Origin: Paracoccaceae bacterium
Lineage (GTDB): Bacteria; Pseudomonadota; Alphaproteobacteria; Rhodobacterales; Rhodobacteraceae
Direction: 5' to 3'
Length of the DNA stretch: 43,077 bases
Assembly (NCBI GenBank): GCA_902632125.1
Contig: CACPBQ010000014.1
Coordinates: 1-43,077, forward strand
The notes below the pieces were generated by a model. It saw nothing but the letters and a program-made list of their open reading frames with translations, had not been told where the DNA came from and searched no databases. Of this stretch, positions 27,929-37,058 are shown one piece after another (positions within the stretch are counted from its first letter, which is position 1; each line of letters opens with the position of its first letter). The position numbers and the translations under genes are program-made.

Positions 27929-28805
27929 CTGGTAATCTCAGGCGAAGTTTTTTTACTCGACGGGGATCTGCCTCTACTACTTCGAACTCCATACCGTGAG
28001 GGTGGGGTACAATCTCCCCACGAACGGGAACTCGACCAGCTAACATAAAAACTAAACCACCAAATGTATCTATTTCCTCAGCATCGATAGATTCTTCGTT
28101 GGTTAGGTCTAGCCCTGTTTCTTCTTTAAACTCCCTTAAAGAGGTTTTTGCTGTAGCTAAATACTGACCAGGCTTTTCAAGAAGCCAATCTTTTTGGTTT
28201 GCTTCGTCATGCTCGTCCTCAATATCTCCAACTACTTGCTCAATCAAATCTTCAATTGTGACAAGTGCGTCAACGCCACCATACTCATCAATTACCAAAG
28301 CCATATGGGTTCTTTCAGCTTGCATTTTCGCAAGCAAAACTCCCAACGACATAGAAGGTGGAACAAAAAGAAGGTTTCTTAAAATATTTTTTACAAGAAA
28401 CGGTTTGGCGTTGTCATTAGAATTTGACTTTAAAATAAAATCCTTAAAGTGTACGAAACCCAGTGGACTATCTAAGGTATTTTCATAAACAGGTAAACGC
28501 GTTAGTGCTGTATTTTTGAATGTGTCAAATAACTCATTTTTCGTTATCGACTCATGAACGGCTACAATATCTGCTTTTGGAATTGAAACATCTTCTACTC
28601 TAAGCCTAAGAAGATTGCCTAATTCATTACTCGCCTCACGCTTTGGATCCACAAATTTTTCATTCTTATCCAATTGCTCTTCTTTACTACCAAACTTAAA
28701 AACCCCTGCAATTCGTTCAAGAATATTCAATGGCTTTCGATCTGAAATATCGTTATTTGACTGCGCGCTACGCGCTGCACTCGAGGATCCGTCTGTTTCG
28801 TTCAT
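27906..28805 (-). CDS. corC: CorC/HlyC family CBS-domain protein
   Basis: This 299-residue cytosolic protein has a CBS-domain pair (about residues 60-190, with ALVIDEYGGVDALVTIEDLIEQVVG in two adjoining pieces) and a C-terminal CorC_HlyC transporter-associated domain ending in PDPRRVKKL-like sequence (ADPRRVKKL). It lacks the N-terminal membrane domain of larger relatives, like E. coli CorC/YbeX. Proposed roles are in Mg/Co resistance and ribosome-linked functions. The ATG at 28805 was chosen over an in-frame TTG at 28820; GGAG lies close to it, so the start is not certain. Confidence 0.88.
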   Translation of the reverse strand: MNETDGSSSAARSAQSNNDISDRKPLNILERIAGVFKFGSKEEQLDKNEKFVDPKREASNELGNLLRLRVEDVSIPKADIVAVHESITKNELFDTFKNTALTRLPVYENTLDSPLGFVHFKDFILKSNSNDNAKPFLVKNILRNLLFVPPSMSLGVLLAKMQAERTHMALVIDEYGGVDALVTIEDLIEQVVGDIEDEHDEANQKDWLLEKPGQYLATAKTSLREFKEETGLDLTNEESIDAEEIDTFGGLVFMLAGRVPVRGEIVPHPHGMEFEVVEADPRRVKKLRLRLPDAIKAAE

Positions 28806-28827
28806 CTCTCCATTCCGCAAAAAAGCG

Positions 28828-29325
28828 CTACAAACTTCGCAAATATGGATTATTTATACCCAAACTTGCAAGTACTTGCACCTCAATTTTTTCCATTTTT
28901 GTAGCATCTACGTCCTTTCGATGTTCATAGCCCAGCAAATGAAGCACTGAGTGGATAATCAAATGGTATAAGTGGTGTTCAAAATCGATTTTTGAAGTAT
29001 CTGCTTCTTTTTTACATAAATCATATGCGATTGCTATATCGCCTAATTCAAAAGGCTCAACATTTGACTCAAGTTTTGAAATGCTTTTTATTAAACGAGT
29101 TTTAGGCGTGGAGGGGAAAGACAATACATTCGTTGGATTATTTTTGCCTCTAAATTGGGCATTTAACCCTCTTATTTTTCGGTCACTGCATGCCAGAATA
29201 CAGCAAATAAAATTTTCTGACTTTAGGTTTAACTGCGAAAGTGTTTCTTTAAAAGCAGCATTTGCTATCTGCAGTAAATTTACCGTTTTCCAACGAGTAT
29301 CTTCCACAATTAAATCGACGCTCAT
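28828..29325 (-). CDS. ybeY: Endoribonuclease YbeY
   Basis: This 165-residue metal-dependent RNase acts in 16S rRNA 3' maturation and ribosome quality control. The zinc motif H-x3-H-x5-H is present in HSVLHLLGYEH. The longer frame begins at a GTG (29349) inside phoH. I prefer ATG 29325, 4 bases after the phoH stop, because it gives MSVDLIVEDTRW, the usual beginning of the family. The phoH-ybeY-corC-lnt order is conserved across proteobacteria. Confidence 0.93.
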   Translation of the reverse strand: MSVDLIVEDTRWKTVNLLQIANAAFKETLSQLNLKSENFICCILACSDRKIRGLNAQFRGKNNPTNVLSFPSTPKTRLIKSISKLESNVEPFELGDIAIAYDLCKKEADTSKIDFEHHLYHLIIHSVLHLLGYEHRKDVDATKMEKIEVQVLASLGINNPYLRSL

Positions 29326-29329
29326 CTCG

Positions 29330-30376
29330 CTACTTATCCAATTTAACACTATTTAATTTTCGTTTGCTATCCTCGTCATACGCTTCAATAATTGATGCTA
29401 CAAGAGGGTGGCGGACAACATCACGTGCTGAAAAATAGTTGAAACTAATCTTTGGCTTTGAGCCGAGTAATCGTTCAGCTTCTACAAGCCCAGACGTCGT
29501 GCCTTTGGGTAAATCAATCTGTGATTTGTCGCCAGTAATGGCCATCTTACTCCCTTCCCCAAGTCTTGTTAAAAACATCTTCATTTGCATTGAGCTGGCA
29601 TTCTGAGCTTCGTCGAGTACGATAAAGGCGTGTGACAAAGTGCGACCACGCATAAACGCTAGAGGAGCAATTTCTATTCGCTTTTCTTCTATCAGTTTGG
29701 AAAGTTTCTTGCCTGGAAGGAAATCGTTTAAAGCATCATACAAAGGCTGCATGTAAGGATCAACTTTATCTTTCATATCACCAGGTAGATATCCAAGTTT
29801 TTCTCCTGCCTCTACTGCTGGACGGCTAAGCACTATTCTGTCTACTTCGCCATTTATAAATTTTGATACCGCTACAGCCACAGCAAGATAGGTCTTACCC
29901 GTTCCTGCAGGACCTATGCCGAATACCAATTCATTTTTCATAAGAGAAAATGCAAAAGCTTTCTGAGCATTTGTTCTTGGTTCAATCGTCTTTTTACGAG
30001 TTTTTACTTCCAAGTTGGGTTTTTTGAGTAAATCAACTTGATTGCCCCGTTGATCAGCATCCACCAAATTTTTGTTACCCATAACTTCACGCAATTCACG
30101 ATCAATATCACCACTACCAAGTGATTTGCCATTTTCAAGACGGGCGTACAGTGCCTCTAAAACTACTTGACCATTGGACCTTGCAAATTCGTTTCCTAAT
30201 AAAATTATTTCATTGCCTCTTCTAATTATTTGCAATGCTAGCTTTTGCTCTATCTCTGCAAGGTTTTTGTCGAATTCTCCACAAAGATCAATTAAAAGCC
30301 TATTTTCAGGAAACACTATATTTGTCTGATCTTGTTGTTGTCGCTCTTCTATTCCGTCAGCTGTTCTAGAGATCAC
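29330..30376 (-). CDS. PhoH family ATPase (PhoL/YbeZ type)
   Basis: This 348-residue P-loop ATPase has Walker A GPAGTGKT (about 155-162) and Walker B VLDEAQNAS, with an N-terminal KH-like region. It belongs to the YbeZ type that works beside YbeY in RNA metabolism. Three near-cognate starts lie together: TTG 30382, TTG 30379 and GTG 30376. The ribosome site AAAGGA is 1, 4 and 7 bases from them respectively, so GTG 30376 has the best spacing and is used here. Confidence 0.9.
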   Translation of the reverse strand: MISRTADGIEERQQQDQTNIVFPENRLLIDLCGEFDKNLAEIEQKLALQIIRRGNEIILLGNEFARSNGQVVLEALYARLENGKSLGSGDIDRELREVMGNKNLVDADQRGNQVDLLKKPNLEVKTRKKTIEPRTNAQKAFAFSLMKNELVFGIGPAGTGKTYLAVAVAVSKFINGEVDRIVLSRPAVEAGEKLGYLPGDMKDKVDPYMQPLYDALNDFLPGKKLSKLIEEKRIEIAPLAFMRGRTLSHAFIVLDEAQNASSMQMKMFLTRLGEGSKMAITGDKSQIDLPKGTTSGLVEAERLLGSKPKISFNYFSARDVVRHPLVASIIEAYDEDSKRKLNSVKLDK

Positions 30377-30389
30377 CAACAATTCCTTT

Positions 30390-30408
30390 CTTAAGTTTCA
30401 GGCTTAAG
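30390..30408 (-). other. Small hairpin abutting the phoH ribosome-binding site
   Basis: Two CTTAAG hexamers separated by 7 bases can form a 6-bp stem on the minus-strand transcript. The stem ends at the A-rich start of the AAAGGA site that precedes phoH. This could modulate initiation at the clustered non-ATG starts, but the stem is weak (AT-rich) and may be chance. Confidence 0.3.
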
Positions 30409-30444
30409 GCGCCAAACTCGACTGAGCATTTGTCAAACATAGCA

Positions 30445-31770
30445 TTAATTTACAACAGATCCACTAAGGGAATTAGCGTTACTTTTTGTGATATGTACTT
30501 GCTTTAATTCACCCACCGATATTGTTGGATCAGTTACGTTTACGGCGTGTAAGTATTCTGACTTCCCAACAAGCTGATTGTCAAATCGACCTTTGCGCTC
30601 GAACAATACCTGAACTTTTCTATCAATCATCTCGTCTTGTATACTTTTTTGCTGTTTCTTAATAAGATCTTGAAGTTCGTGAAGTCTCGCAGTTTTAATC
30701 TCTTCAGATACCTGATCACGTTCTGCAGCAGGAGTACCTGGGCGCGTTGAATATTTAAATGAAAAAGCTTGTCCGTATTCAATATTTTTGATCAACGAAA
30801 TTGTATCATTGAAATCTTCGTCGGTCTCTTCTGGAAACCCTACAATAAAATCGCCCGAAATGAGGATGTCTGGGCGAGCTTCCCTAATTTTTGAGATCAA
30901 AGAAAGATAACTTTCCGCGTCATGAGACCTATTCATCCGTTTCAAAATCCTGTTAGAGCCAGATTGTACAGGGAGGTGCAGGTATGGCATTAGTTTCTTA
31001 CATATTCCGTGGGCTTCAATTAAATCATCTGTCATATCATTGGGGTGACTAGTGGTAAAGCGAATTCGAGCCAATCCGTCAATCTTTTCCAATTCCCAAA
31101 TTAACTGAGCTAAACTCCGTTCCTTTCCGTCTGATCCTTCCCCGTGGTACGCATTTACATTTTGTCCGAGCAACGTGATCTCTCTCACTCCGCTGTCAAC
31201 TAATTGTTTAGCCTCGTCTAATATCCGCGAAACTGGCCTGGAACTTTCAGCGCCGCGTGTGTAAGGAACTACACAAAAAGCACAAAATTTATCGCAACCT
31301 TCCTGTACCGTTAAAAAAGCCGAAGGACCTCTTTGAGCTGAACGTACTCCTCTCAACATCGAAAATTTATCTTCCTTTGGAAAATCAATATCAATCTGTT
31401 TTCTGCCTTCCACTGCATTTGCTGCTAAATCAGCAATATTTTGATAGCTTTGAGGGCCTACTACTAAATCTACCAAAGGCTGCCGCTTAATTATTTCCTC
31501 ACCCTCGGCTTGAGCAACGCACCCTGCTACACCAATTTTCAGATCAGGATTGTAAGTCTTTAAATCCTTAAATCTTCCTAGCTCAGAATAAACTTTCTCG
31601 GCTGCTTTTTCTCTAATGTGGCAGGTGTTTAAAAGTATCATATCTGCTTCATCAGGATTAAGTGTTTTTTCATATCCATTTTCGCCGAGTGCTTCAGACA
31701 TGCGTTCACTATCGTAAACATTCATTTGGCAGCCGTATGTTTTAACGTATAGCTTCTTTGTATTCTTCAT
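30445..31770 (-). CDS. miaB: tRNA-2-methylthio-N6-dimethylallyladenosine synthase
   Basis: This 441-residue radical-SAM methylthiotransferase modifies i6A37 of tRNAs. The N-terminal UPF0004 domain carries cluster cysteines C14, C50 and C84. The radical-SAM motif C-x3-C-x2-C is C159, C163 and C166 (CDKFCAFC). A C-terminal TRAM domain ends the protein. It heads the miaB-phoH-ybeY-corC-lnt-metK-trmB run on the minus strand, 68 bases before phoH. Confidence 0.96.
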   Translation of the reverse strand: MKNTKKLYVKTYGCQMNVYDSERMSEALGENGYEKTLNPDEADMILLNTCHIREKAAEKVYSELGRFKDLKTYNPDLKIGVAGCVAQAEGEEIIKRQPLVDLVVGPQSYQNIADLAANAVEGRKQIDIDFPKEDKFSMLRGVRSAQRGPSAFLTVQEGCDKFCAFCVVPYTRGAESSRPVSRILDEAKQLVDSGVREITLLGQNVNAYHGEGSDGKERSLAQLIWELEKIDGLARIRFTTSHPNDMTDDLIEAHGICKKLMPYLHLPVQSGSNRILKRMNRSHDAESYLSLISKIREARPDILISGDFIVGFPEETDEDFNDTISLIKNIEYGQAFSFKYSTRPGTPAAERDQVSEEIKTARLHELQDLIKKQQKSIQDEMIDRKVQVLFERKGRFDNQLVGKSEYLHAVNVTDPTISVGELKQVHITKSNANSLSGSVVN

Positions 31771-31801
31771 TTGTATTTGGCTCGTGTCCTAGAATGAACG
31801 T

Positions 31802-31829
31802 GCTATATCAAGTTTACAAAAAATCGCAA
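31802..31829 (-). promoter_or_regulatory. Candidate promoter for miaB and downstream genes
   Basis: On the minus strand, TTGCGA and TATAGC are separated by 16 bases. This resembles sigma-70 boxes and lies about 32 bases before the miaB start. The match is moderate and rests on sequence only. Confidence 0.3.
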
Positions 31830-31877
31830 TGCAAAGATAAATATTAGTTTATATTGGGCATTTAAATGTTTGATCTA

Positions 31878-31906
31878 TTGACTTTGCTTTTGTTAAATTA
31901 AGTCAA
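31878..31906. promoter_or_regulatory. Inverted repeat upstream of the CoxL-like gene (candidate operator)
   Basis: TTGACTT and AAGTCAA form a perfect 7-base inverted repeat with 15 bases between the arms. It lies 33-61 bases before the start of the molybdenum hydroxylase gene and within the intergenic region shared with miaB. Half-sites about two helical turns apart suit a dimeric regulator, and the left arm could also serve as a -35 box. No cognate regulator gene is adjacent. Confidence 0.4.
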
Positions 31907-31938
31907 ACTGGGTAAGAGATAAAACAATAGAGGCTCCC

Positions 31939-34236
31939 ATGGAAAAGTTTGGTAAAAGCCAATCAGTATTACGTACTGAAGATAACCGTTTTTTGACTGG
32001 CAAAGGCAGATACATCGACGATGCCACTCCCGCAGGTTCATTTTTTGCATATTTTTTGAGAGCCCAAGTAGCGCATGCCGAAATAAAAAGCCTCTGTATC
32101 GACGATGCTAAGAAAGCTGCTGGCGTAAGGGCAATTTTTACAGCTGAAGATTTAAAAAATAATAATGTCAAAAATGATTTAGTAGGTGTCACAGTAAAGA
32201 ACCGCGATGGAACTGACGGTGCCTGTCCAAAAAGGCCGCTACTAGCAACGGATCGGGTTCGCTTTGTTGGTGAACCTATCCTATTAATAATCGCCGACTC
32301 TACTGAAAATGCAAAAGATGCAGCCGAATTAGTTGACATTGATTATAATGATTTGCCAGTGTCGATAGATTTGGCGATTGGTAAAAATACAATTCACCCT
32401 GAGGCTCCCGGAAACGTGGCATTCGAATGGGAATTGGGAGATAAACTTAAAACAGACGCGGTTTTTAAGAATGCAGACAAAGTTGTTTCGATGGAGGTGG
32501 CAAATAATAGAATTATTGCCAACTCAATGGAGCCGCGCGGTTGTTATGCTCAGTGGGAAAATAATAAGTTGCATCTGTCAGTGAGTGGACAGGGCGTGTG
32601 GACTCATAAAAGATTTTTATCAGAAATATTAGGATTGAAAGGTGATCAAATTAGAGTAACAAACCCGGACGTCGGTGGTGGTTTTGGAATGAAAGCGATG
32701 GGCTATCCTGAAGAGTTTCTGGTGTCTTTTGCATCTATTCAGTTGGAAAAACCTATCAGATGGATGTCTGAGCGCACTGAAGCCATGTTAAGTGATAACG
32801 CGGGTAGAGACCTAAAACATTTTGCGGAATTGGCTTTCGACAAAGCCAATAAAATTCTAGCCTATAGAGTCAATACGTTTTGCAATCTTGGCGCATACAA
32901 TTCCCGGTTTGGCCAAAATATTCAAACAGCTTTGTTTTCAAAGGTACTCATGGGGGTTTATGACGTTCAGACTACCTATCTTAACGTGGTGGGTATTTAC
33001 ACTAACACTACTCAAGTCGATGCTTACCGGGGGGCAGGGCGTCCAGAAGCGATTTATTTGCTCGAACGTATGATGGATCGTGCAGCTCGGGAATTAAAAA
33101 TTGACCCTCTGGAATTGCGACGCCAAAATTTCATTAAAAAAGGTTGTTTTCCTTATCGCTCATCAACTGGAGAAATAATTGATGTCGGAGATTTTGATAG
33201 AGTGCTTTCAGCTGCTGAGATATCTGCTGACATAAAAGGCTTCAAAAGGCGTAAAAAAGAAACTGAAGCTACAGGTAAGTTGCGGGGTTTAGGACTGTGT
33301 TATTACATAGAAAGCATTTTGGGAGATCCCAGCGAGGAAGCAAAAGTAGTTTTTCAGGAAGATGGTGAGGTTAAGATTTTCGTTGGAACCCAATCCAATG
33401 GTCAGGGACACGAGACTGTTTTCGCTCAATTTCTTTCTGATCAGACTGGTATACCTACCGAAAAAATTACTGTTATCCAGGGTGATAGTGATCTTATACC
33501 TAATGGTGGAGGAACGGGCGGATCAAGATCTGTAACTGTTCAAAATAACGCTACTTTGGCGACAGTTGACAAGGTTATCCAGTCGTTTTCTCAATATCTT
33601 GCAGAAAAGCTAGGATTTGATGTTAAAAATATTGAATTCGATGATATTTCATTTCGAATAAACGGCTCAAATTATAGCCCAAATATGCTTGAAGTAGCGA
33701 AAATGGCATATGAAGATGAGAGGTTAGATCTTGTCACGCATTCCGCAAGAGCTACGCTGGAAGCCAGATCTTTTCCTAACGGAGCACATTTTGCTGAGAT
33801 CGAAGTTGATCCTGAAACGGGCTTTGTGCAAGTTGTAAGGTATTCGGTTGTTGATGATTTTGGTAACTTAATCAACCCGATGCTGGCTGAAGGACAAGTG
33901 CACGGTGGAGTTGCTCAAGGCATAGGTCAGGCTTTATATGAGCATGTAGTTTTTGATCAAGAGGGTCAATTACTGACAGCCTCTTTTATGGATTATGGAA
34001 TGCCTCGAGCTCAAGATCTCCCATATTATAAATTCGAAACCGAATGCGTTCCATCGACGGCTAACATTATGGGCATGAAAGGATGCGGTGAGGCAGGGAC
34101 AGTTGGAGCGCTGGCAGCAGTTGCAAATGCTGTTCAAGATGCATTATGGGAAATTGGCATTCAGCAAGTCGATATGCCTTTTACCAGCGAAAAGATTTGG
34201 TCTATGATCAACTCAGGCAACTTGGCCGCAGAATAA
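31939..34236 (+). CDS. Xanthine dehydrogenase/CO dehydrogenase-family molybdopterin-binding subunit (form II CoxL-like)
   Basis: This 765-residue large subunit of a molybdenum hydroxylase has GGGFGMK at 246-252, the active-site loop AYRGAGR at 362-368 and the catalytic glutamate E718 in GCGEAGT. AYRGAGR is the form II signature; true form I CO dehydrogenases have AYXCSFR, so CO oxidation should not be assumed. The enzyme would hydroxylate an aldehyde or heterocycle at a Mo-cytosine-dinucleotide-type centre. The partner FAD (CoxM-like) and 2Fe-2S (CoxS-like) subunits are absent from the flanks, which is unusual. AGAGG lies before the ATG. Confidence 0.88.
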   Translation: MEKFGKSQSVLRTEDNRFLTGKGRYIDDATPAGSFFAYFLRAQVAHAEIKSLCIDDAKKAAGVRAIFTAEDLKNNNVKNDLVGVTVKNRDGTDGACPKRPLLATDRVRFVGEPILLIIADSTENAKDAAELVDIDYNDLPVSIDLAIGKNTIHPEAPGNVAFEWELGDKLKTDAVFKNADKVVSMEVANNRIIANSMEPRGCYAQWENNKLHLSVSGQGVWTHKRFLSEILGLKGDQIRVTNPDVGGGFGMKAMGYPEEFLVSFASIQLEKPIRWMSERTEAMLSDNAGRDLKHFAELAFDKANKILAYRVNTFCNLGAYNSRFGQNIQTALFSKVLMGVYDVQTTYLNVVGIYTNTTQVDAYRGAGRPEAIYLLERMMDRAARELKIDPLELRRQNFIKKGCFPYRSSTGEIIDVGDFDRVLSAAEISADIKGFKRRKKETEATGKLRGLGLCYYIESILGDPSEEAKVVFQEDGEVKIFVGTQSNGQGHETVFAQFLSDQTGIPTEKITVIQGDSDLIPNGGGTGGSRSVTVQNNATLATVDKVIQSFSQYLAEKLGFDVKNIEFDDISFRINGSNYSPNMLEVAKMAYEDERLDLVTHSARATLEARSFPNGAHFAEIEVDPETGFVQVVRYSVVDDFGNLINPMLAEGQVHGGVAQGIGQALYEHVVFDQEGQLLTASFMDYGMPRAQDLPYYKFETECVPSTANIMGMKGCGEAGTVGALAAVANAVQDALWEIGIQQVDMPFTSEKIWSMINSGNLAAE

Positions 34237-34263
34237 AAAATAACTTTTTACAATGAGATTGTG

Positions 34264-34731
34264 ATGAACCTTTCGGACGAATTTTTGAAGAATATTCTGA
34301 CGTCTACCAAAACAATTGCGATGGTTGGCCTGAGTATGAATGAGACCAGACCGAGTTATTTTGTTGGACGATATCTTCATCGACGAGGTTACAAAATTAT
34401 ACCGATAAATGCAGGACATGGGGGAAAATATTTCTTTGGTCAGTTAGTGAAGTCTAGCATTAATGAAATTGATGAACCCGTTGATATGGTGGATATTTTC
34501 AGAAAACCGGAGGCAGTTCCTCAAATCATTGATGATAGCTTGACTAAATTGAAAGGCTTGAAAACGATCTGGATGCAAATTGGAATAAAACACGAAACTT
34601 CGGCTAAAAAAGCAAGACAATTAGGGTTAAATGTGATCGAAGACAGATGTCCAAAAATAGAGCATCAAAGGTTGTTTGGCGATCTTAGAAAAGCAGGGTT
34701 TGCGACTAACATAATTTCATCGCGTTTATAA
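34264..34731 (+). CDS. CoA-binding domain protein (YccU-like)
   Basis: This 155-residue protein consists of a single CoA_binding_2 Rossmann domain: TIAMVGLSMNETRPSY near residues 16-31, GYKIIPIN, then DMVDIFRKPEAVP. Such stand-alone domains resemble the CoA-binding part of succinyl-CoA synthetase; their role is not known. ATG 34264 is taken in place of the GTG directly before it. It follows the molybdenum hydroxylase gene by 27 bases and overlaps hisE by 6 bases at the convergent stops. Confidence 0.85.
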   Translation: MNLSDEFLKNILTSTKTIAMVGLSMNETRPSYFVGRYLHRRGYKIIPINAGHGGKYFFGQLVKSSINEIDEPVDMVDIFRKPEAVPQIIDDSLTKLKGLKTIWMQIGIKHETSAKKARQLGLNVIEDRCPKIEHQRLFGDLRKAGFATNIISSRL

Positions 34732-35034
34732 TCTATCTTCTTTTTCCTCAAGCCCAGATTTATTTGATCTCCTATTTAATTCTTTCATTACATCGTCAAA
34801 ATTTATATTTCTAGATTTTAGCATAACTAGGTAATGAAAAATAACGTCAGCCGCTTCCGCTATAAGAGCCCTTTCGTCGCCTTTTACAGCTTCTATGATT
34901 GCTTCTACCGCTTCCTCTCCAAACTTTTCAGCACATTTCTCGGGTCCCTGAGCTAGAAGCTTAGCTGTCCAACTTTCTGATGGATCAGCGTTAGCACGCG
35001 AATTAATCGTTTTAACTAAATCTTCTAATTTCAT
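34726..35034 (-). CDS. hisE: Phosphoribosyl-ATP pyrophosphatase
   Basis: This 102-residue all-alpha MazG-like enzyme performs the second step of histidine synthesis, hydrolysing PR-ATP to PR-AMP. The metal-binding helices include [13 protein letters not shown] and [14 protein letters not shown]. It is a stand-alone HisE, not fused to HisI. Its ATG overlaps the hisF stop by 4 bases. Confidence 0.94.
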   Translation of the reverse strand: MKLEDLVKTINSRANADPSESWTAKLLAQGPEKCAEKFGEEAVEAIIEAVKGDERALIAEAADVIFHYLVMLKSRNINFDDVMKELNRRSNKSGLEEKEDRL

Positions 35035-35795
35035 TTGTTCAATCTGACTGGTATTCCAGCTTTGTCCATATGTTTTTTCGCTTGCTTTATAGTATATTCA
35101 CCAAAATGAAATATAGAAGCTGCTAGAACAGCAGACGCACCGCCTTTTAATACCCCGTCAACTAAATGGTCTAAATTACCGACACCTCCAGAAGCGATAA
35201 CTGGTATCTTTACAGCGTTCGAAATTTCCCGGGTCATTTCCAAATTGAAGCCTGATTTTGTCCCGTCTTTGTCCATTGATGTAAGTAGTATTTCACCAGC
35301 ACCTTTTTTTTCAATGAGACGGGCAAACTCAACTGCGTCAATACCCGTTGGTTTTCTTCCTCCGTGAGTGAAAAGTTCCCACTTTCCAGATGGAGCAGCT
35401 TTTGCGTCAATTGCGCAAACTATGCACTGAGAACCAAATCTATTGGCAGCATCTGAAATAACGTTAGGATTTTTAACAGCAGCAGAGTTAAAACTTACTT
35501 TATCTGCTCCTGCCAATAAAAGATTTCTTACGTCGTCTGACGTTCTAACGCCTCCGCCGACTGTCAGCGGAATAAAACATTTTTCAGCTGTTTTTTGGAC
35601 AATCGAGTAAGTCGTTGCCCGGTTTTGATAAGTGGCGTTGATATCCAGAAAACAGAGTTCATCTGCGCCTTCTGTGTCATAACGTTCCGCGGCTTCCACC
35701 GGGTCGCCAGCGTCTCTTAATCCAACAAAATTAATGCCTTTTACAACCCTACCGTCGGCAACGTCTAAGCATGGAATTATTCGACATTTAAGCAT
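35031..35795 (-). CDS. hisF: Imidazole glycerol phosphate synthase subunit HisF
   Basis: This 254-residue beta/alpha barrel is the cyclase subunit that, with HisH, makes imidazole glycerol phosphate and AICAR. The catalytic aspartates D11 ([12 protein letters not shown]) and D130 (CAIDAKA) are at the canonical numbers. Phosphate loops VGGGVR and ASGGVG are intact. It overlaps hisA by 8 bases and hisE by 4. Confidence 0.96.
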   Translation of the reverse strand: MLKCRIIPCLDVADGRVVKGINFVGLRDAGDPVEAAERYDTEGADELCFLDINATYQNRATTYSIVQKTAEKCFIPLTVGGGVRTSDDVRNLLLAGADKVSFNSAAVKNPNVISDAANRFGSQCIVCAIDAKAAPSGKWELFTHGGRKPTGIDAVEFARLIEKKGAGEILLTSMDKDGTKSGFNLEMTREISNAVKIPVIASGGVGNLDHLVDGVLKGGASAVLAASIFHFGEYTIKQAKKHMDKAGIPVRLNK

Positions 35796-36510
35796 TGAGA
35801 ATATCTAATGCCTGCTGAATAGTAAATTTCTGATCGTAAAGTGCTCGTCCCGAAATAGCACCGTTCAGTTGGGCTCCACATTCCTTAAGTGCTTTTAGGT
35901 CACTTAGGGAGCTGACCCCGCCTGACGCTATAATAGGGATAGAAACTGCACTGGCCATTTCAGCGGTAGCAATCACATTTGGACCCATCATTGCCCCATC
36001 CCTATCAATGTCAGTATAAATGATCGCTGCAACACCGTCATTTTCATATTTTTTGGCAAGCTCTGTGGCCCAGACATTTGTTTCTTTCGCCCAGCCATCC
36101 GTAGCTACGCGCCCATTTCTTGCATCTATTCCAACGGCTATTTTTCCTGGGTACTTATTCGCCGCGAGCCTTACCAGTGATGGGTTTTCAACTGCTACTG
36201 TCCCTAGAATTACGCGGTTAAGACCTTTTGAAAGCCACATGTCAATCGTTTCGATATCCCTAATCCCTCCACCTAGTTGGATTGGAATCTTGCATTTTTT
36301 AGTAATATCTTCTACTATGTCCGCATTAATGGGTTTCCCTTCAAAAGCGCCGTTTAAGTCCACCAGATGTAGCCATTGGCATTGCTGATCGACAAAGCTC
36401 AATGCTTGATCGATTGGACTATCGTTGAATACGGTTGATTTATTCATATCGCCGCGGAGCAGTCTAACTGCTTTTCCGTCTTTTAGGTCAATCGCCGGGT
36501 ATAAAATCAT
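35788..36510 (-). CDS. hisA: ProFAR isomerase HisA
   Basis: This 240-residue beta/alpha barrel isomerises ProFAR to PRFAR. D8 in [14 protein letters not shown] is the catalytic base, and a second aspartate lies in IYTDIDRDG. The frame is open for 18 more codons upstream, but ATG 36510 has GAGGA 5 bases before it and gives the normal MILYPAIDL start. It is the first gene of hisA-hisF-hisE and is divergent from the DUF2147 gene. Confidence 0.95.
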   Translation of the reverse strand: MILYPAIDLKDGKAVRLLRGDMNKSTVFNDSPIDQALSFVDQQCQWLHLVDLNGAFEGKPINADIVEDITKKCKIPIQLGGGIRDIETIDMWLSKGLNRVILGTVAVENPSLVRLAANKYPGKIAVGIDARNGRVATDGWAKETNVWATELAKKYENDGVAAIIYTDIDRDGAMMGPNVIATAEMASAVSIPIIASGGVSSLSDLKALKECGAQLNGAISGRALYDQKFTIQQALDILNA

Positions 36511-36635
36511 AAAAGTCCTCAACTCACCAATCGGGTATTTCGCAGCTTTATATCTAATTTGCAATGCGAGACAACAAAAGGCTTGAAACTAGGCGTGAAG
36601 ATGGTCAACATCTGTAATGTTAGGGAGGAAAATTA

Positions 36636-37028
36636 ATGAAAACATTTTTATCGGTCACGTTCGCTGGCTTATTTTTAGCTTTCACGGCAACTGCGGACCC
36701 TATATTTGGTGTGTGGAAAACTCAGCCAGGAAACGAAGGAAATTATGCTCATGTGGAAATTAAAGAGTGTGATGGAAAGATTTGTGGAGAATTGATCAAA
36801 GCGTTTGACTCTTCTGATAAAGAAGTTGAATCCAAAAATATTGGCCGTAATATTATTATTGGGATGTCACCTAAAAAAGGCAGTAAATACGGTGGAGGTA
36901 AGATCTGGGCTCCCGATGAGGATAAAACTTATAGATCAAAGATGAATCTAGTCGGTGATAATGATCTGAAAGTTTCTGGATGCATAGCAATAATATGTCG
37001 TAAGCAAGACTGGACGCGCGTTAAATAA
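36636..37028 (+). CDS. Secreted DUF2147 family protein
   Basis: This 130-residue protein has an N-terminal signal peptide (about residues 1-20, cleavage near TATA-DP). It is followed by the DUF2147 pattern: IFGVWKTQ, VEIKECDGKICGELI, GKIWAPDEDKTYRSKM and a C-terminal CRKQDWTRV. The cysteine pairs may form disulfides in the periplasm. Function is unknown. A strong AGGGAGG site precedes the ATG. It lies on the opposite strand inside the his genes, between hisA and hisH. I recall this placement from other Rhodobacterales, so it may be a stable arrangement and not a recent insertion. Confidence 0.85.
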   Translation: MKTFLSVTFAGLFLAFTATADPIFGVWKTQPGNEGNYAHVEIKECDGKICGELIKAFDSSDKEVESKNIGRNIIIGMSPKKGSKYGGGKIWAPDEDKTYRSKMNLVGDNDLKVSGCIAIICRKQDWTRVK

Positions 37029-37051
37029 TCACAGGTTAGTGATTAATTTAA
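37021..37051. terminator. Hairpin between convergent DUF2147 and hisH genes
   Basis: A 7-bp stem (TAATCAC/GTGATTA) with a 6-base loop is extended by 5 more pairs after a single-base bulge. It contains the DUF2147 stop codon and ends 8 bases before the hisH stop. The symmetry suits a two-way terminator, though neither side has a good T-run. Confidence 0.4.
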
Positions 37052-37058
37052 CATATTG

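Noticed and set aside
28615-28950. Plus-strand frame of 111 codons across corC and ybeY
   Set aside because: It is antisense to two definite genes and carries no known motif.
31939-34236. Aerobic carbon monoxide dehydrogenase
   Set aside because: The active-site loop is AYRGAGR (form II), not AYXCSFR, and the coxS and coxM genes are missing.
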